Shown: positions 8,988 to 17,083, counted from the first letter of the stretch. The stretch: 64,000 nucleotides of DNA from Gammaproteobacteria bacterium (GCA_030147845.1 JASBUN010000058.1:1-64000); one strand, 5' to 3'. Notes: generated from the letters alone by a model not told the origin. Numbers and translations: made by a program.

Positions 8988-10397
8988 CTAGGCATTTAGC
9001 TTACGCAGCATATCCGCCGTTACCGTTAACGACTTGACCTTAAAACTATCGATGTATTCGACTAACTTTTCCGGGTCATAGCCATGCATGTCGAAGAACC
9101 GGTCCGGGCCCATTACGATTGGTGCGGTCGCATCCTTGAGCGTCCACTTTTCCTTGTGCGTACCTTCGGTTTTGTAATCGACCGTCGGATAAGGCATGCC
9201 CACCTGTTTGGCGGCGTCGCGATAAATATCGGGCCGGTATACCGATGCCGCCACCTTCTTGATGTCCAGTGGCTTGTCGATCTGTCCCCAGCGGTACATC
9301 TGCGTCAAAAACCATTCGGCATGCGACATCCATGGAAAGGTTGCAGCGTAGCGATAGAACACGTTGAAATCGGGCAGCGGCCGCGGCGTTTCCGATGGGG
9401 CATATTTGAACGTTCCGGTCATGGACATTTTGACAACGTCCACCGGTGCGTTGACATACGATTTCTGTGCAATAATTTTCACCACTTCCATGCGATTTTC
9501 CGGCTTGTCCATCCATTGCGCCGTTTCCAGCAGCGCCATGATCGCCGCCCTGTGTGTATTCGGATATTTCTCGGCCCAGTCGAGATTGACGCCAAACACT
9601 TTTTCCGGATTGTTGTTCCAAATCTCATAGCTGGTAATAATGGTTCGCCCCAGACCGGCCTTGACGGCGCGTTCGTTCCACGGCTCGCCGACACAATAAC
9701 CGACGATATTGTCGGCGCGCAGATTGGCGACCATCTGCGGCGGCGGGATCACGATGAGACGCACATCCTGATCCGGATTGATACCGGCGGAGGCCATCCA
9801 GTAACGAATTTGATAATTATGTGTCGACACTGGAAACACCATGGCAAATGTCATCGGTGGCCGACCGGCGGCCTTATCTGCGTCGATGACCTTCTTGAGC
9901 GCGAGCGCGGTGGTAGGAGACGCTTTCATGGCCTCTGGATCGGCATCCAACATGCGCTGATATAGCTTGTTGGAAACGGTAATCGCATTACCATTGAGGT
10001 CCATACTGAAGGCCGTAATGGTCGGCTTTTTCGTTGCGCCGACGCCGAGCGTCGACGCGATCGGCATACCGGCGAGCATGTGTGCTCCATCAAGAGCGCC
10101 GATGGTGACTTTGTCGCGAATATTGGCCCAAGATGCTTCCTTGGAAATGGTTACATCCAACCCGTATTTCTTGAAATAACCTTTCACCGCCGCCACCACC
10201 AGTACCGCGCAGTCGGTCAGTGGGATAATGCCAAACGTCAAACGCGTCTTTTCCAGGCCTCCAGCCGTTCCCGCGTATGCCGCGCCGCGCATCCATCCCG
10301 GCATACCTGCCAGCAAGGCTGTACCACCTGCGGTCAGCGCGGTAGCTTTGAGAAATCCGCGCCTGGATAAGCCTTTGTCATCGTCTTGCGTGGTCAT
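8988..10397 (-). CDS. nrtA: Nitrate-binding periplasmic protein, Tat-exported
   Basis: A 469-residue CmpA/NrtA-family solute-binding protein. The N-terminus has a twin-arginine signal (SRRGFLKATA followed by an alanine-rich hydrophobic stretch), so it is exported folded through Tat. It is the first structural gene of the nitrate operon. The ribosome site GGGAG is well placed before the ATG. Expression is probably gated by the leader described at 10433-10515. A NasS sensor has the same fold but lacks a signal peptide; the signal here argues for the transporter component. Confidence 0.92.
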   Translation of the reverse strand: MTTQDDDKGLSRRGFLKATALTAGGTALLAGMPGWMRGAAYAGTAGGLEKTRLTFGIIPLTDCAVLVVAAVKGYFKKYGLDVTISKEASWANIRDKVTIGALDGAHMLAGMPIASTLGVGATKKPTITAFSMDLNGNAITVSNKLYQRMLDADPEAMKASPTTALALKKVIDADKAAGRPPMTFAMVFPVSTHNYQIRYWMASAGINPDQDVRLIVIPPPQMVANLRADNIVGYCVGEPWNERAVKAGLGRTIITSYEIWNNNPEKVFGVNLDWAEKYPNTHRAAIMALLETAQWMDKPENRMEVVKIIAQKSYVNAPVDVVKMSMTGTFKYAPSETPRPLPDFNVFYRYAATFPWMSHAEWFLTQMYRWGQIDKPLDIKKVAASVYRPDIYRDAAKQVGMPYPTVDYKTEGTHKEKWTLKDATAPIVMGPDRFFDMHGYDPEKLVEYIDSFKVKSLTVTADMLRKLNA

Positions 10398-10432
10398 GTT
10401 GCTCTCCCATCATCATGAATAAATTCAAATGA

Positions 10433-10476
10433 CAAAAAAAAGCGCCGGTTCGCGCGAAACTCGCGCAAACGGACGC
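10433..10476 (-). terminator. Intrinsic terminator in the nrtA leader
   Basis: On the minus strand a long hairpin (stem roughly 10442-10476, core GCGCGA-GTT-TCGCGC, extended outward with one mismatch and G-T pairs) is followed at once by about eight T residues. It lies only about 35 nt before the nrtA start, inside the untranslated leader. It would stop transcription of the nitrate operon unless it is prevented from folding. Confidence 0.85.
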
Positions 10477-10515
10477 CTTTGTCCTAAGTTCTGTGCGCGA
10501 ACCGCCATTGGTTCG
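10471..10515 (-). promoter_or_regulatory. ANTAR-target RNA: two hexaloop hairpins (antiterminator)
   Basis: Two short hairpins in the minus-strand leader each carry a six-base loop with A at position 1 and G at position 4. P1 (10498-10515) is CGAACC-AATGGC-GGTTCG. P2 (10471-10484) is GGAC-AAAGGC-GTCC. The 3' arm of P2 overlaps the 5' arm of the terminator, so the two folds exclude each other. This is the arrangement known for targets of ANTAR-domain proteins such as NasT/NasR, and a NasT gene lies directly upstream. Function is inferred from structure and context. Confidence 0.82.
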
Positions 10516-10567
10516 CTGTCGAATGAATCGCGCGGACTAAGCGCGATCTTTCACATGCTATGTATGC

Positions 10568-10585
10568 AAGCAAACCTCATGCCAA
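10568..10585 (-). promoter_or_regulatory. Sigma-54 (-24/-12) promoter for the nitrate operon
   Basis: The minus strand reads TTGGCATGAGGTTTGCTT, with GG and GC separated by exactly ten bases as in the sigma-54 consensus (TTGGCAC-N5-TTGC). Transcription would begin near 10558 and run through both ANTAR hairpins and the terminator to nrtA. A sigma-54 promoter suggests activation by NtrC under nitrogen limitation. I could not find a convincing full NtrC site upstream. Confidence 0.78.
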
Positions 10586-10731
10586 CCGCTTCGTACCGGC
10601 ATGGAACCATTGCCAGTGCCGCTTTCCATCGGTTCGATGCATTTAAGATGGGATTTTTTTGCGCGCCACCGGTGCGATCAAGCCAATAACGCACCATTTC
10701 GGCACACACGAATGCGACGTCGAAACGCCGG

Positions 10732-11304
10732 CTAGCCGATCAAATCAATGGTCTGAACGATCGCCTCGGCGATGTCAGCCAAACGCTTGTTACTATCCAT
10801 CGCCAGTTTACGCATGGCCGCAAACGCTTCTTCCTCGCTATAGCTGCGCCGCTTCATCAATAACCCCTTCGCGCGCTCAACGACTTTACGCTCGGCAAGC
10901 TGCGATTTGGCGTCTTCCAGTTCGGTACGCATGGCCAGATATTCTCGAAACCGGGCCACCGCCACATTGATGATAGGTTGGATCCGCTTTGGATCGACAC
11001 CGTCGACCACATACGCACTCACACCGGCGCTGATGGCGCTAGCGATGGCATCTCGGTCACCTTGCGCGGAAAACATGACGATCGGCTTCGGCTGATTGCG
11101 GTTGATACTGCGCATATGCTCGAGCGTATCTCGGTCCGGATTTTCGAGATCGACGATAATGATATCGGGTTGATGTTGTGCAACCTCGCGGTACAGATCG
11201 CTTTGCGAGCTGACGCGCGCGACAACATCGTAGCCGGCATCGCGTAACGCTTGATCGAGTAACGCAGAGCGTGCCCGGTCATTGTCCACCAACATGACGC
11301 GCAT
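10732..11304 (-). CDS. nasT: ANTAR-domain response regulator NasT
   Basis: A 190-residue protein: an N-terminal receiver-like domain (VMLVDNDRAR, phosphoacceptor-type aspartate in IIIVDLENPD) and a C-terminal ANTAR RNA-binding domain (ERAKGLLMKRR, then EEEAFAAMRKLAM). NasT binds paired hexaloop RNA and prevents termination when nitrate or nitrite is present. The frame is open 14 codons further upstream; the ATG at 11304 has GAGGAT at correct spacing, whereas the upstream ATG has its purine run too close. Its partner sensor NasS is normally adjacent, but I find none in this window. Confidence 0.9.
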   Translation of the reverse strand: MRVMLVDNDRARSALLDQALRDAGYDVVARVSSQSDLYREVAQHQPDIIIVDLENPDRDTLEHMRSINRNQPKPIVMFSAQGDRDAIASAISAGVSAYVVDGVDPKRIQPIINVAVARFREYLAMRTELEDAKSQLAERKVVERAKGLLMKRRSYSEEEAFAAMRKLAMDSNKRLADIAEAIVQTIDLIG

Positions 11305-11694
11305 CGAAAACATCCTCAGCGGAAACCGGCCCGGAACACCAACCACGCTGGCCTGCGTCCGAGCTACTCACTCCGCAATGTCATGACCTCAGTAACGGCT
11401 GTTCCGCTCAAAGTTCAATGTGTCCTTTGGTAGTGCGCACTACGATCAGCGGCACGGCAGACCCTCGTCTACCATGCAGACACTGTGCCAAGCTGTATGC
11501 ACGGCGCGATTTATGTCCGCTATCATATGGCTACACGTGCTTTGCCCACACAGAGGCGAGTTATTACGTGCACACTGCCGCATCACGCGGCGAATATAAC
11601 GTGGATGAATGCGCGTTTCCGGTGCACGGTAAGGGTCGCCATAACCTTATTTCGGTTGGACTGGGTGCGAATTTCTGTTCGGGTGTTTAGCGCA
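11305..11694. other. Intergenic stretch, no supported gene
   Basis: About 390 bases between nasT and the inverted-repeat element. A 90-codon plus-strand frame starts at 11418, but it has no ribosome site and its composition does not look coding. I see no gene here. Confidence 0.55.
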
Positions 11695-11840
11695 TAGCAG
11701 GTTGTTGAAAAAGTCTCTGGTGGATGCCAGACAAGGCGGAAAACGGCGAGAAAGCGCAGTTTACACGTCAGTAAATGAGCATTTCGAGCCGTTTTCCAAC
11801 GCTGCATGGCGCCGCCCGAGGTTTTTTCAACAACCTGCTA
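11695..11840. mobile_element. MITE-like element with 18-bp terminal inverted repeats
   Basis: A 146-bp stretch bounded by TAGCAGGTTGTTGAAAAA and its near-perfect complement (TTTTTTCAACAACCTGCTA). Inside is a second inverted repeat (GGAAAACGGC/GCCGTTTTCC) and a central small palindrome around TTTAC...GTAAA, so one strand folds into a long hairpin. It holds no open frame. The pattern is that of non-autonomous miniature inverted-repeat elements. No clear target-site duplication was seen. It lies 59 bp after the dsrS stop and could also act as an mRNA end. Confidence 0.75.
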
Positions 11841-11899
11841 GTCGCTAACGCAAGGGCTAATTGATTGCGGCGCCGTAAAAGCGGTAGGAAACGGAACGC

Positions 11900-13033
11900 T
11901 CAGACGACATTACCTAGTAAAACGGACAACTGTCGGGTTAACGGCTTGATAACCGGTTCGAGCTTGCGCCGCATGACACTGCCGATGGCGTCGGTACGTG
12001 CAAAAATCGGCCGCACCGCGGGTTCGCCGACGTGCGCCAGTATCAGCATGGCCTTGATCTCGGCCTGTAACTGCGGCATCAGCTCAAGCAACTCGTGTAA
12101 CGAATCCGCATCTTCGTGGCTACTATTTTCGCAGCCATTGATGACCTCGGATTCTATACTGTCCATACTGTCGAAATGAAGAAGTGACAATCGGGCCGAG
12201 GCAAAATACTCACCAATAGCATCAAGCAGTGCACACACCGAATCTTGATTACTTGGGCGCCGTAACGCCGCTTCACTGGTTTGCACGAATGCCTGACCCG
12301 AGGCCGAGAGTGTGCGCAGTAATTGGCGGGCAAAGCGATTTCCGGCCTCGGCGCACTGTTCCAGCGAAGTTCGGTATGTACGTAAATCGTCACGCTCCGA
12401 TGTGTCGACCGGCAGCGTATCGGGGCAAGCCTGCAGGAAGCCAATTCGGAATACGCTCTTCGAGCGGCCACGCTCCCAGACGTCGGCGCGCGCTTCATCG
12501 CTGATCAATCCCGGCTGAAGAATCAAGCGCACCGTTTCGATAATCGCCTGCGGTTCCTGTTCGAAAGGTAGAAACTCAATCAAAAACTCCGCCAGCACGC
12601 GCCCCATCTCGCCTTTGACCACGCATTCACGCCGAAGCATGCGACGCGCGTTGTCCGAATCGGGCATAGTCCACCACGCGCAACGCGCGAGATCGTCCGT
12701 CAAACCGGGCGCGCCGCTGACCGCCACCACTGCCTCAGGCTCGCCGAGCATGAGCAAATCGGACAATCGTGCGCCGCTGGTCTGGCCCATGCGGGTCCAA
12801 CGTTTCAGGTAAATCGGATAGCCACCAGGGGAACCCAGCACATTGCTGGAGAGTAATTCGCGCACGCGGCGAATATACTGATCAGCGCGGCAGTTCGGAT
12901 TGAGTCGTATTTTGGCTTCGTCACCATCTTTCGACAAGCCGTAGACGGTCATCGTACCTTCGTCGATACGGATCGCAACCGCGTTGGCCAACAGCACGTT
13001 CAGTCGTAGGCTGTCTTCGCTGGAAAGATCCAT
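11900..13033 (-). CDS. dsrS: DsrS-like sulfur oxidation protein
   Basis: A 377-residue (about 41 kDa) soluble protein without signal or membrane segment. Its size and sequence, especially the N-terminal block (DSLRLNVLLAN, IDEGTMTVYGLS, LGSPGGYPIYLKRWTRMGQ), match what I recall of DsrS. DsrS is the last gene of the Allochromatium dsr operon; it is cytoplasmic and its biochemical role is unknown. Here it lies 21 kb from dsrA, behind grxC on the minus strand. No enzymatic motif is visible. The name rests on recognition of the family and should be confirmed by search. Confidence 0.72.
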   Translation of the reverse strand: MDLSSEDSLRLNVLLANAVAIRIDEGTMTVYGLSKDGDEAKIRLNPNCRADQYIRRVRELLSSNVLGSPGGYPIYLKRWTRMGQTSGARLSDLLMLGEPEAVVAVSGAPGLTDDLARCAWWTMPDSDNARRMLRRECVVKGEMGRVLAEFLIEFLPFEQEPQAIIETVRLILQPGLISDEARADVWERGRSKSVFRIGFLQACPDTLPVDTSERDDLRTYRTSLEQCAEAGNRFARQLLRTLSASGQAFVQTSEAALRRPSNQDSVCALLDAIGEYFASARLSLLHFDSMDSIESEVINGCENSSHEDADSLHELLELMPQLQAEIKAMLILAHVGEPAVRPIFARTDAIGSVMRRKLEPVIKPLTRQLSVLLGNVV

Positions 13034-13089
13034 GTCCCGCTAACTGAGCAACCGACCGTCGGCCGCCCTATTCGGTATCAAACGCGGTT

Positions 13090-13344
13090 TCATTGCAACA
13101 GCGGCTCCAGTTTTCCAGCACGATCCAGCTCCGCCAGTTCGTCATATCCGCCGACATGGAATTGATCAACGAAAATCTGCGGGACGGAACGGCGGCCGCC
13201 GGACTTGGTCATCATTTCTTGTAACCGATCCGGTTCAAGATCGACACGCACCTTGGTTACCTCGGCGCCCTTGCGCTGCAGCAACTGCTCCGCACGTACG
13301 CAGTAAGGACACATTGCTGTGCAGTACATCATCACGCTCACCAT
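13090..13344 (-). CDS. grxC: Glutaredoxin 3
   Basis: An 84-residue thioredoxin-fold protein with the dithiol active site CPYC and a downstream SVPQIFVD cis-proline motif, the normal size and signature of GrxC. It reduces disulfides and glutathione mixed disulfides in the cytoplasm. It is 56 bp upstream of the dsrS-like gene on the same strand, probably one transcript. Confidence 0.93.
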   Translation of the reverse strand: MVSVMMYCTAMCPYCVRAEQLLQRKGAEVTKVRVDLEPDRLQEMMTKSGGRRSVPQIFVDQFHVGGYDELAELDRAGKLEPLLQ

Positions 13345-13497
13345 TTATACCACCTCAAAGTTCGGTTACCAGCCGACGCCACTGCTTCGTAGCCCGCGGC
13401 CGAACCAGATCATTACCGTCAATAATTTTTACATAATTGCGTCTAAAACGGTAAAAAAGCTTGGCCCCGGCAACTGCGACATCTGTATTCTTAAGTC

Positions 13498-13520
13498 AAC
13501 CTTATGATTTACTTAAGGTT
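13498..13520. promoter_or_regulatory. Operator-like palindrome upstream of the PEP-CTERM gene
   Basis: Perfect inverted repeat AACCTTA-N9-TAAGGTT in an AT-rich stretch between grxC and the PEP-CTERM gene, about 130 bp before the latter. It is a likely binding site for a dimeric regulator, which I cannot name. The remaining 300 bases here show no gene. Confidence 0.45.
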
Positions 13521-13653
13521 AACAAAACCATAATGTTTCCACTGGCATGATGTATCCCTAATATTTATTCGACGCGGGTTCGGGACGATCACGAACCACT
13601 AAATCGATACATCGCTACATTATAAAATATTATCAAATCAGAGGGGAATGAAG

Positions 13654-14280
13654 ATGAAACGGCTAAATAGTGCATCATTCATGATAATCGCGCTGTTGGC
13701 GCTGAATGTCGCCAACGCACATACCACCTCGATCGGTTACGTGCCGGGAACCAATCCCGGCGAAGTGACTTTCTGGACCGGTTCCTATCACTCCATTACG
13801 GAAAACGGCGGAGTAAATGAAGGCGCGTTGACCTTGGTCGGCGCTGACGTAACTTACGGGCCTATTACCAAGGCCTTCGATATTGCGCCGGTAGCAAGTT
13901 TACCCGCCGGCTTGGTCTATGGCACCAACAACTGTGTTTGGACCAGTAATTTGTTCAGTTCACTGGACTGTACGCAAACCTCGGATACCTCCGTGTTTGG
14001 TCCAATCCAATTGTGGCAAGGTGTAACCTTTAGTGGATTGTCGGCCGGCACCTATGATTTCACTTGTGGCGCCACCTGCGGTACATCGGCCGTATTCAAT
14101 TCGCTAAGCGGCGCCGGTCCGAGTGTATTTGCCACACTAACCTTGGGCGCCGGTGACATCGGCGGTGGTGGTACCGGAACCGTACCTGAACCTGGCGTTT
14201 TGGCGCTCCTGGGTACCGGACTGCTCGGCTTCGGTCTTCGTCGTCGCAAACACACCGCTATGCTAAATTTCCAAAACTAG
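13654..14280 (+). CDS. PEP-CTERM sorting-domain protein
   Basis: A 208-residue secreted protein. It starts with a signal peptide (MKRLNSASFMIIALLALNV) and ends with the PEP-CTERM sorting signal: VPEPGVLALLGTGLLGFG followed by RRRK. Such proteins are processed by exosortase and associated with the cell surface or exopolysaccharide; no exosortase gene is in this window. The middle is rich in Gly, Thr and Ser and has four cysteines, without a recognisable domain. An ATG six bases earlier (13648) abuts the GAGGGG ribosome site, so 13654, with a 7-nt spacer, is the better start. Confidence 0.88.
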   Translation: MKRLNSASFMIIALLALNVANAHTTSIGYVPGTNPGEVTFWTGSYHSITENGGVNEGALTLVGADVTYGPITKAFDIAPVASLPAGLVYGTNNCVWTSNLFSSLDCTQTSDTSVFGPIQLWQGVTFSGLSAGTYDFTCGATCGTSAVFNSLSGAGPSVFATLTLGAGDIGGGGTGTVPEPGVLALLGTGLLGFGLRRRKHTAMLNFQN

Positions 14281-14303
14281 TTGCATTGGGTTCGATCTCA
14301 CTA

Positions 14304-14335
14304 AGGCCCCGCAGGCGATGTGCGGGGCTTTTTTT
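14304..14335 (+). terminator. Rho-independent terminator after the PEP-CTERM gene
   Basis: Stem GCCCCGCA/TGCGGGGC with a 7-nt loop, then seven T residues, about 25 bp after the stop codon. Confidence 0.88.
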
Positions 14336-14705
14336 ATTGTCGCAAGGTAACTCTTTTCTCTTCGCATAGCCTCGCGGAGCGCCGGCAACGCCCAGAACAC
14401 GCGGGTCCTGCGCCGCAACATATCCGTGCGTCAATGCGAAATTCATGTGTATAGTCAGGCAGTTGCTTCATTCAACGTTTAGCGCTAAGGCGCTGTTGCG
14501 GTCCGTTGTAGCCATCGATGTGCGGCCGCATTCCGCGACGTCGGCGGCGAAAACGCGGCCGGCGACCTCCCTGTCAGCGGCTTTTCCCTGTTTTTTACCC
14601 GATTACCTTGACATACCTGTAATGCTGTGCAACGTTTACCACCAGGAATTTATTTTTCACAAAAATGGACGCACCACCCAGTCTCTACCAAAGGGGAGAC
14701 CAATC
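14336..14705 (+). other. Intergenic region upstream of the permease operon
   Basis: About 370 bases with no supported gene. It must hold the promoter of the small-membrane-protein/permease operon. A TTGACA hexamer occurs near 14607, but no convincing -10 lies at proper distance. No sigma-54 motif was found. Confidence 0.5.
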
Positions 14706-15038
14706 ATGACTCAAGATATGCAACAGCGTATCAACCGTATGTTCCACCGGGACCGCTTATTCGCCCTCGTTCTGCTCACCTGCTTGTGGGCTACAATCAT
14801 CTTTGTTTTCTTTGCAATCAATAGGTTAATTGACGATAGCGCCCTACGCGTGGTGATGCTGGCCGGCGCCCTGGCGGTGATCGTATTCAATACGGCGTCG
14901 ATCGCCGCCATGCTCAAACACTACGCCGAAGATCGAAACGCCATTTACGAGATCGACATCCGCCATCTCGACACCATGCGTGCCGCCAAGGCAAAAAGCC
15001 AATCCACCGATACGCGCTTCAATAACCCAGCGAAATGA
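14706..15038 (+). CDS. Small membrane protein A of the APC permease operon
   Basis: A 110-residue protein with two predicted transmembrane helices (about residues 19-40 and 49-70) and a charged C-terminal tail. I do not recognise a family. The frame is open 87 codons further upstream. The ATG at 14706 was chosen because AGGGGAGA precedes it at correct spacing and the upstream part looks non-coding. It is the first gene of a run of three small membrane proteins directly before an APC-family permease, so it may be an accessory subunit or assembly factor; that is inference from position. Confidence 0.72.
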   Translation: MTQDMQQRINRMFHRDRLFALVLLTCLWATIIFVFFAINRLIDDSALRVVMLAGALAVIVFNTASIAAMLKHYAEDRNAIYEIDIRHLDTMRAAKAKSQSTDTRFNNPAK

Positions 15039-15050
15039 GGAGAAGCGATC

Positions 15051-15440
15051 ATGGCGAAAAAACCGTACCAACCACCCGTCCAGAGCAAAGGCGGGCAAAT
15101 ATTTGATTCTTTTTTTATTCTCGCTTTAGTCTACGCGGCGCTATTGACGCCCCTGCTACTCGGTCTGGGCGCATCCAACGGCGCAACGAAGCACCAAACC
15201 GCCCCCACCTGGGAATCCCTGCATCAGAACACCACCATGGCCCAGCAATGGGAGAAACTCGGTTACACGCCAAAAACCGCGGCGCCAATCATCGAGCAAC
15301 AATTCGACTACTCGATCAACTATGGCTACCTGCTTCTTACTATCGTTGTCATCGGTGGTTACTTCTTTTTTATGCTCAAAGCATCGCGCAAGGAATACCT
15401 GGAGGTAATCGACGAGAAGTTCGGCGACGACTCGCACTGA
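15051..15440 (+). CDS. Small membrane protein B of the APC permease operon
   Basis: A 129-residue protein with one helix near residues 18-42 and another near 92-113. The loop of about 50 residues between them is hydrophilic and contains WESLHQ and WEKLGY. The likely topology is both ends inside and the loop in the periplasm. The ribosome site GAGGAGA lies before the ATG, and the gene follows gene A by 12 bp. No family was recognised; it is probably part of the same complex as its neighbours. Confidence 0.75.
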   Translation: MAKKPYQPPVQSKGGQIFDSFFILALVYAALLTPLLLGLGASNGATKHQTAPTWESLHQNTTMAQQWEKLGYTPKTAAPIIEQQFDYSINYGYLLLTIVVIGGYFFFMLKASRKEYLEVIDEKFGDDSH

Positions 15441-15519
15441 CCGCGTGCAGCGCACGCATCCCGGATTTCGCAAAATACATAACGATAACGAAAAACATCC
15501 ACCACCAGGAGATCTGACA

Positions 15520-15687
15520 ATGGAACTCTGGAAACTATTCGAGTGGGCCGCGTGGATCGTATCCGCGATCCTGCTGCTCTATATATTCGTCGACATGATT
15601 CGCGTTGGTGCCGAGTACGACGAGGACCTTCTGTTGAGTTCCCGCGAAGGTGCGGACGAGCTGCTGGAGGCGCAAAAACATGACTGA
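15520..15687 (+). CDS. Small single-helix membrane protein C
   Basis: A 55-residue protein with one transmembrane helix (about residues 8-27) and an acidic C-terminal tail (EYDED...EGADELLEAQ). It is below the size where many gene finders call genes. Support comes from AGGAG eight bases before the ATG and from the overlap of its last eight bases with the start of the permease gene, which implies translational coupling. It resembles the small regulatory subunits found beside some transporters; no family recognised. Confidence 0.72.
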   Translation: MELWKLFEWAAWIVSAILLLYIFVDMIRVGAEYDEDLLLSSREGADELLEAQKHD

Positions 15688-17083
15688 CGCAACAACGGCA
15701 AGTGCTCCTCCGCAACCGCAACGCCTGCAACTCCTGCGCGTTTTGGGTCCAGTGCACGTATGGGCCTTGGGCGTCGGGATCGTGCTGGTCGGCGAATTCA
15801 TGGGCTGGAATTTCTCGGTGGCAAAGGGCGGTGCGATGGGATCGCTCATCGCCTGCTGGGTGATCGGATTGCTCTACACCTGCGTGGCCATGATCGATTC
15901 CGAAGTCACATCCACAGTGGCCGCCGCCGGTGGACAGTACGCGCAGGCCAAACATATCGTCGGCCCGCTTATGGCATTCAACGTCGGCATGTATCTGGTC
16001 ATGGCCTACACCATGCTGGAAGCCGCCGACGCCTTGGTGGTCGGCGATCTACTCCATCAAGTGGCCGGCCAGTTCGGTTACGCCATGCTCGATCCGAAAC
16101 CGTTTGTCGTGCTTACCATCGCCGTCCTGGCTTGGCTGAACTATCGCGGTATATTCGCGACATTGAGCATCAATTTCGTCATCACAGCAGTGGCCTTTCT
16201 GACCATTGTGGTGCTGTTCTTCGCACTCAAGCCCTGGGATCCAACCGCGGCTCTACACCACAAGGAACTGTTGACCGGGCTTCCCTACGGATGGATTGGC
16301 GTCATCGCCGCGTTTCAGTTCGGCATCTGGTATTACCTTGGTATAGAAGGCACGTGCCAAGCCGCCGAAGAAGTGCGCTCGGTCGGTCGCTCGTTGCCAC
16401 TGGGCACCATGACCGGCATGATCACTTTGCTCATCGCCGCGTCGTTGACCTGGTACGTCGCTTCAGGCTTGGTGCCGTGGCAATACCTTGGTCAAGCATC
16501 CGTACCGCTGTTCGACACGGCGCGATTGACCGGCAGCCGGTTCCTGGAAGTTTTCCTGTTCGTCGGTACGCTGTTCTCGGCTGTGGCGTCGGCCAACGGC
16601 ACCATTACCGACGCCGCCCGTGCGTGGTTTTCCATGTCCCGGGATCGCTACATGCCACAGTGGTTCGGCGCCGTGCACCCGCGTTTTCGGACGCCGTTTC
16701 GCGCAGTCGTTTTTCTGGTGCCGGTAGCCGTGTCGTTCGCCTTTACCGGGCTACTTGACCAGGTCATCACCTTCTCCATCCTATCGGGCCTGCTGGGTTA
16801 CACCTTCATGTCGTTCAACATGATAAAGTTCAGAAAACAATGGCCGCTCGGGAGCATCAAGCGCGCCTACACGCATCCGTTCCATCCGGTCCCGGCGATT
16901 ACGCTGATGGCACTGTGCATCACGACCTATTTCGCCACCTATCTGGGATACGGCAGCCAACTGTTGGCGATGATGGGCTTCTATATCGTCGCTTCGTTGT
17001 GGTTTCACTTCCACCGTTATAAATATGTCCGGCGCGCTGACCAGTTCACTATGCCTTGGCCGCGACCGCGACTCAGCAGATGA
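15680..17083 (+). CDS. APC-family amino acid/amine permease
   Basis: A 467-residue inner-membrane transporter with about twelve helices, of the amino acid-polyamine-organocation superfamily and close in character to the ethanolamine/amino acid permeases. The first helix carries a glycine-rich segment (LGVGIVLVGEFMGWNF) at the usual substrate-binding position. The substrate is unknown. Its operon continues to a glutamine-synthetase/glutamate-synthase-like module, so an amine, amino acid or amide substrate is plausible. It overlaps small protein C and is followed 18 bp later by a universal stress protein. Confidence 0.87.
   Translation: MTDATTASAPPQPQRLQLLRVLGPVHVWALGVGIVLVGEFMGWNFSVAKGGAMGSLIACWVIGLLYTCVAMIDSEVTSTVAAAGGQYAQAKHIVGPLMAFNVGMYLVMAYTMLEAADALVVGDLLHQVAGQFGYAMLDPKPFVVLTIAVLAWLNYRGIFATLSINFVITAVAFLTIVVLFFALKPWDPTAALHHKELLTGLPYGWIGVIAAFQFGIWYYLGIEGTCQAAEEVRSVGRSLPLGTMTGMITLLIAASLTWYVASGLVPWQYLGQASVPLFDTARLTGSRFLEVFLFVGTLFSAVASANGTITDAARAWFSMSRDRYMPQWFGAVHPRFRTPFRAVVFLVPVAVSFAFTGLLDQVITFSILSGLLGYTFMSFNMIKFRKQWPLGSIKRAYTHPFHPVPAITLMALCITTYFATYLGYGSQLLAMMGFYIVASLWFHFHRYKYVRRADQFTMPWPRPRLSR

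Noticed and set aside
10586-10731. NtrC-binding site upstream of the sigma-54 promoter
   Set aside because: Partial GCAC/GGTGC-like half sites occur, but arms and spacing do not match the consensus.
13460-13490. Sigma-54 promoter for the PEP-CTERM gene
   Set aside because: TTGGC and TGC elements are present but GG and GC are eleven bases apart instead of ten.
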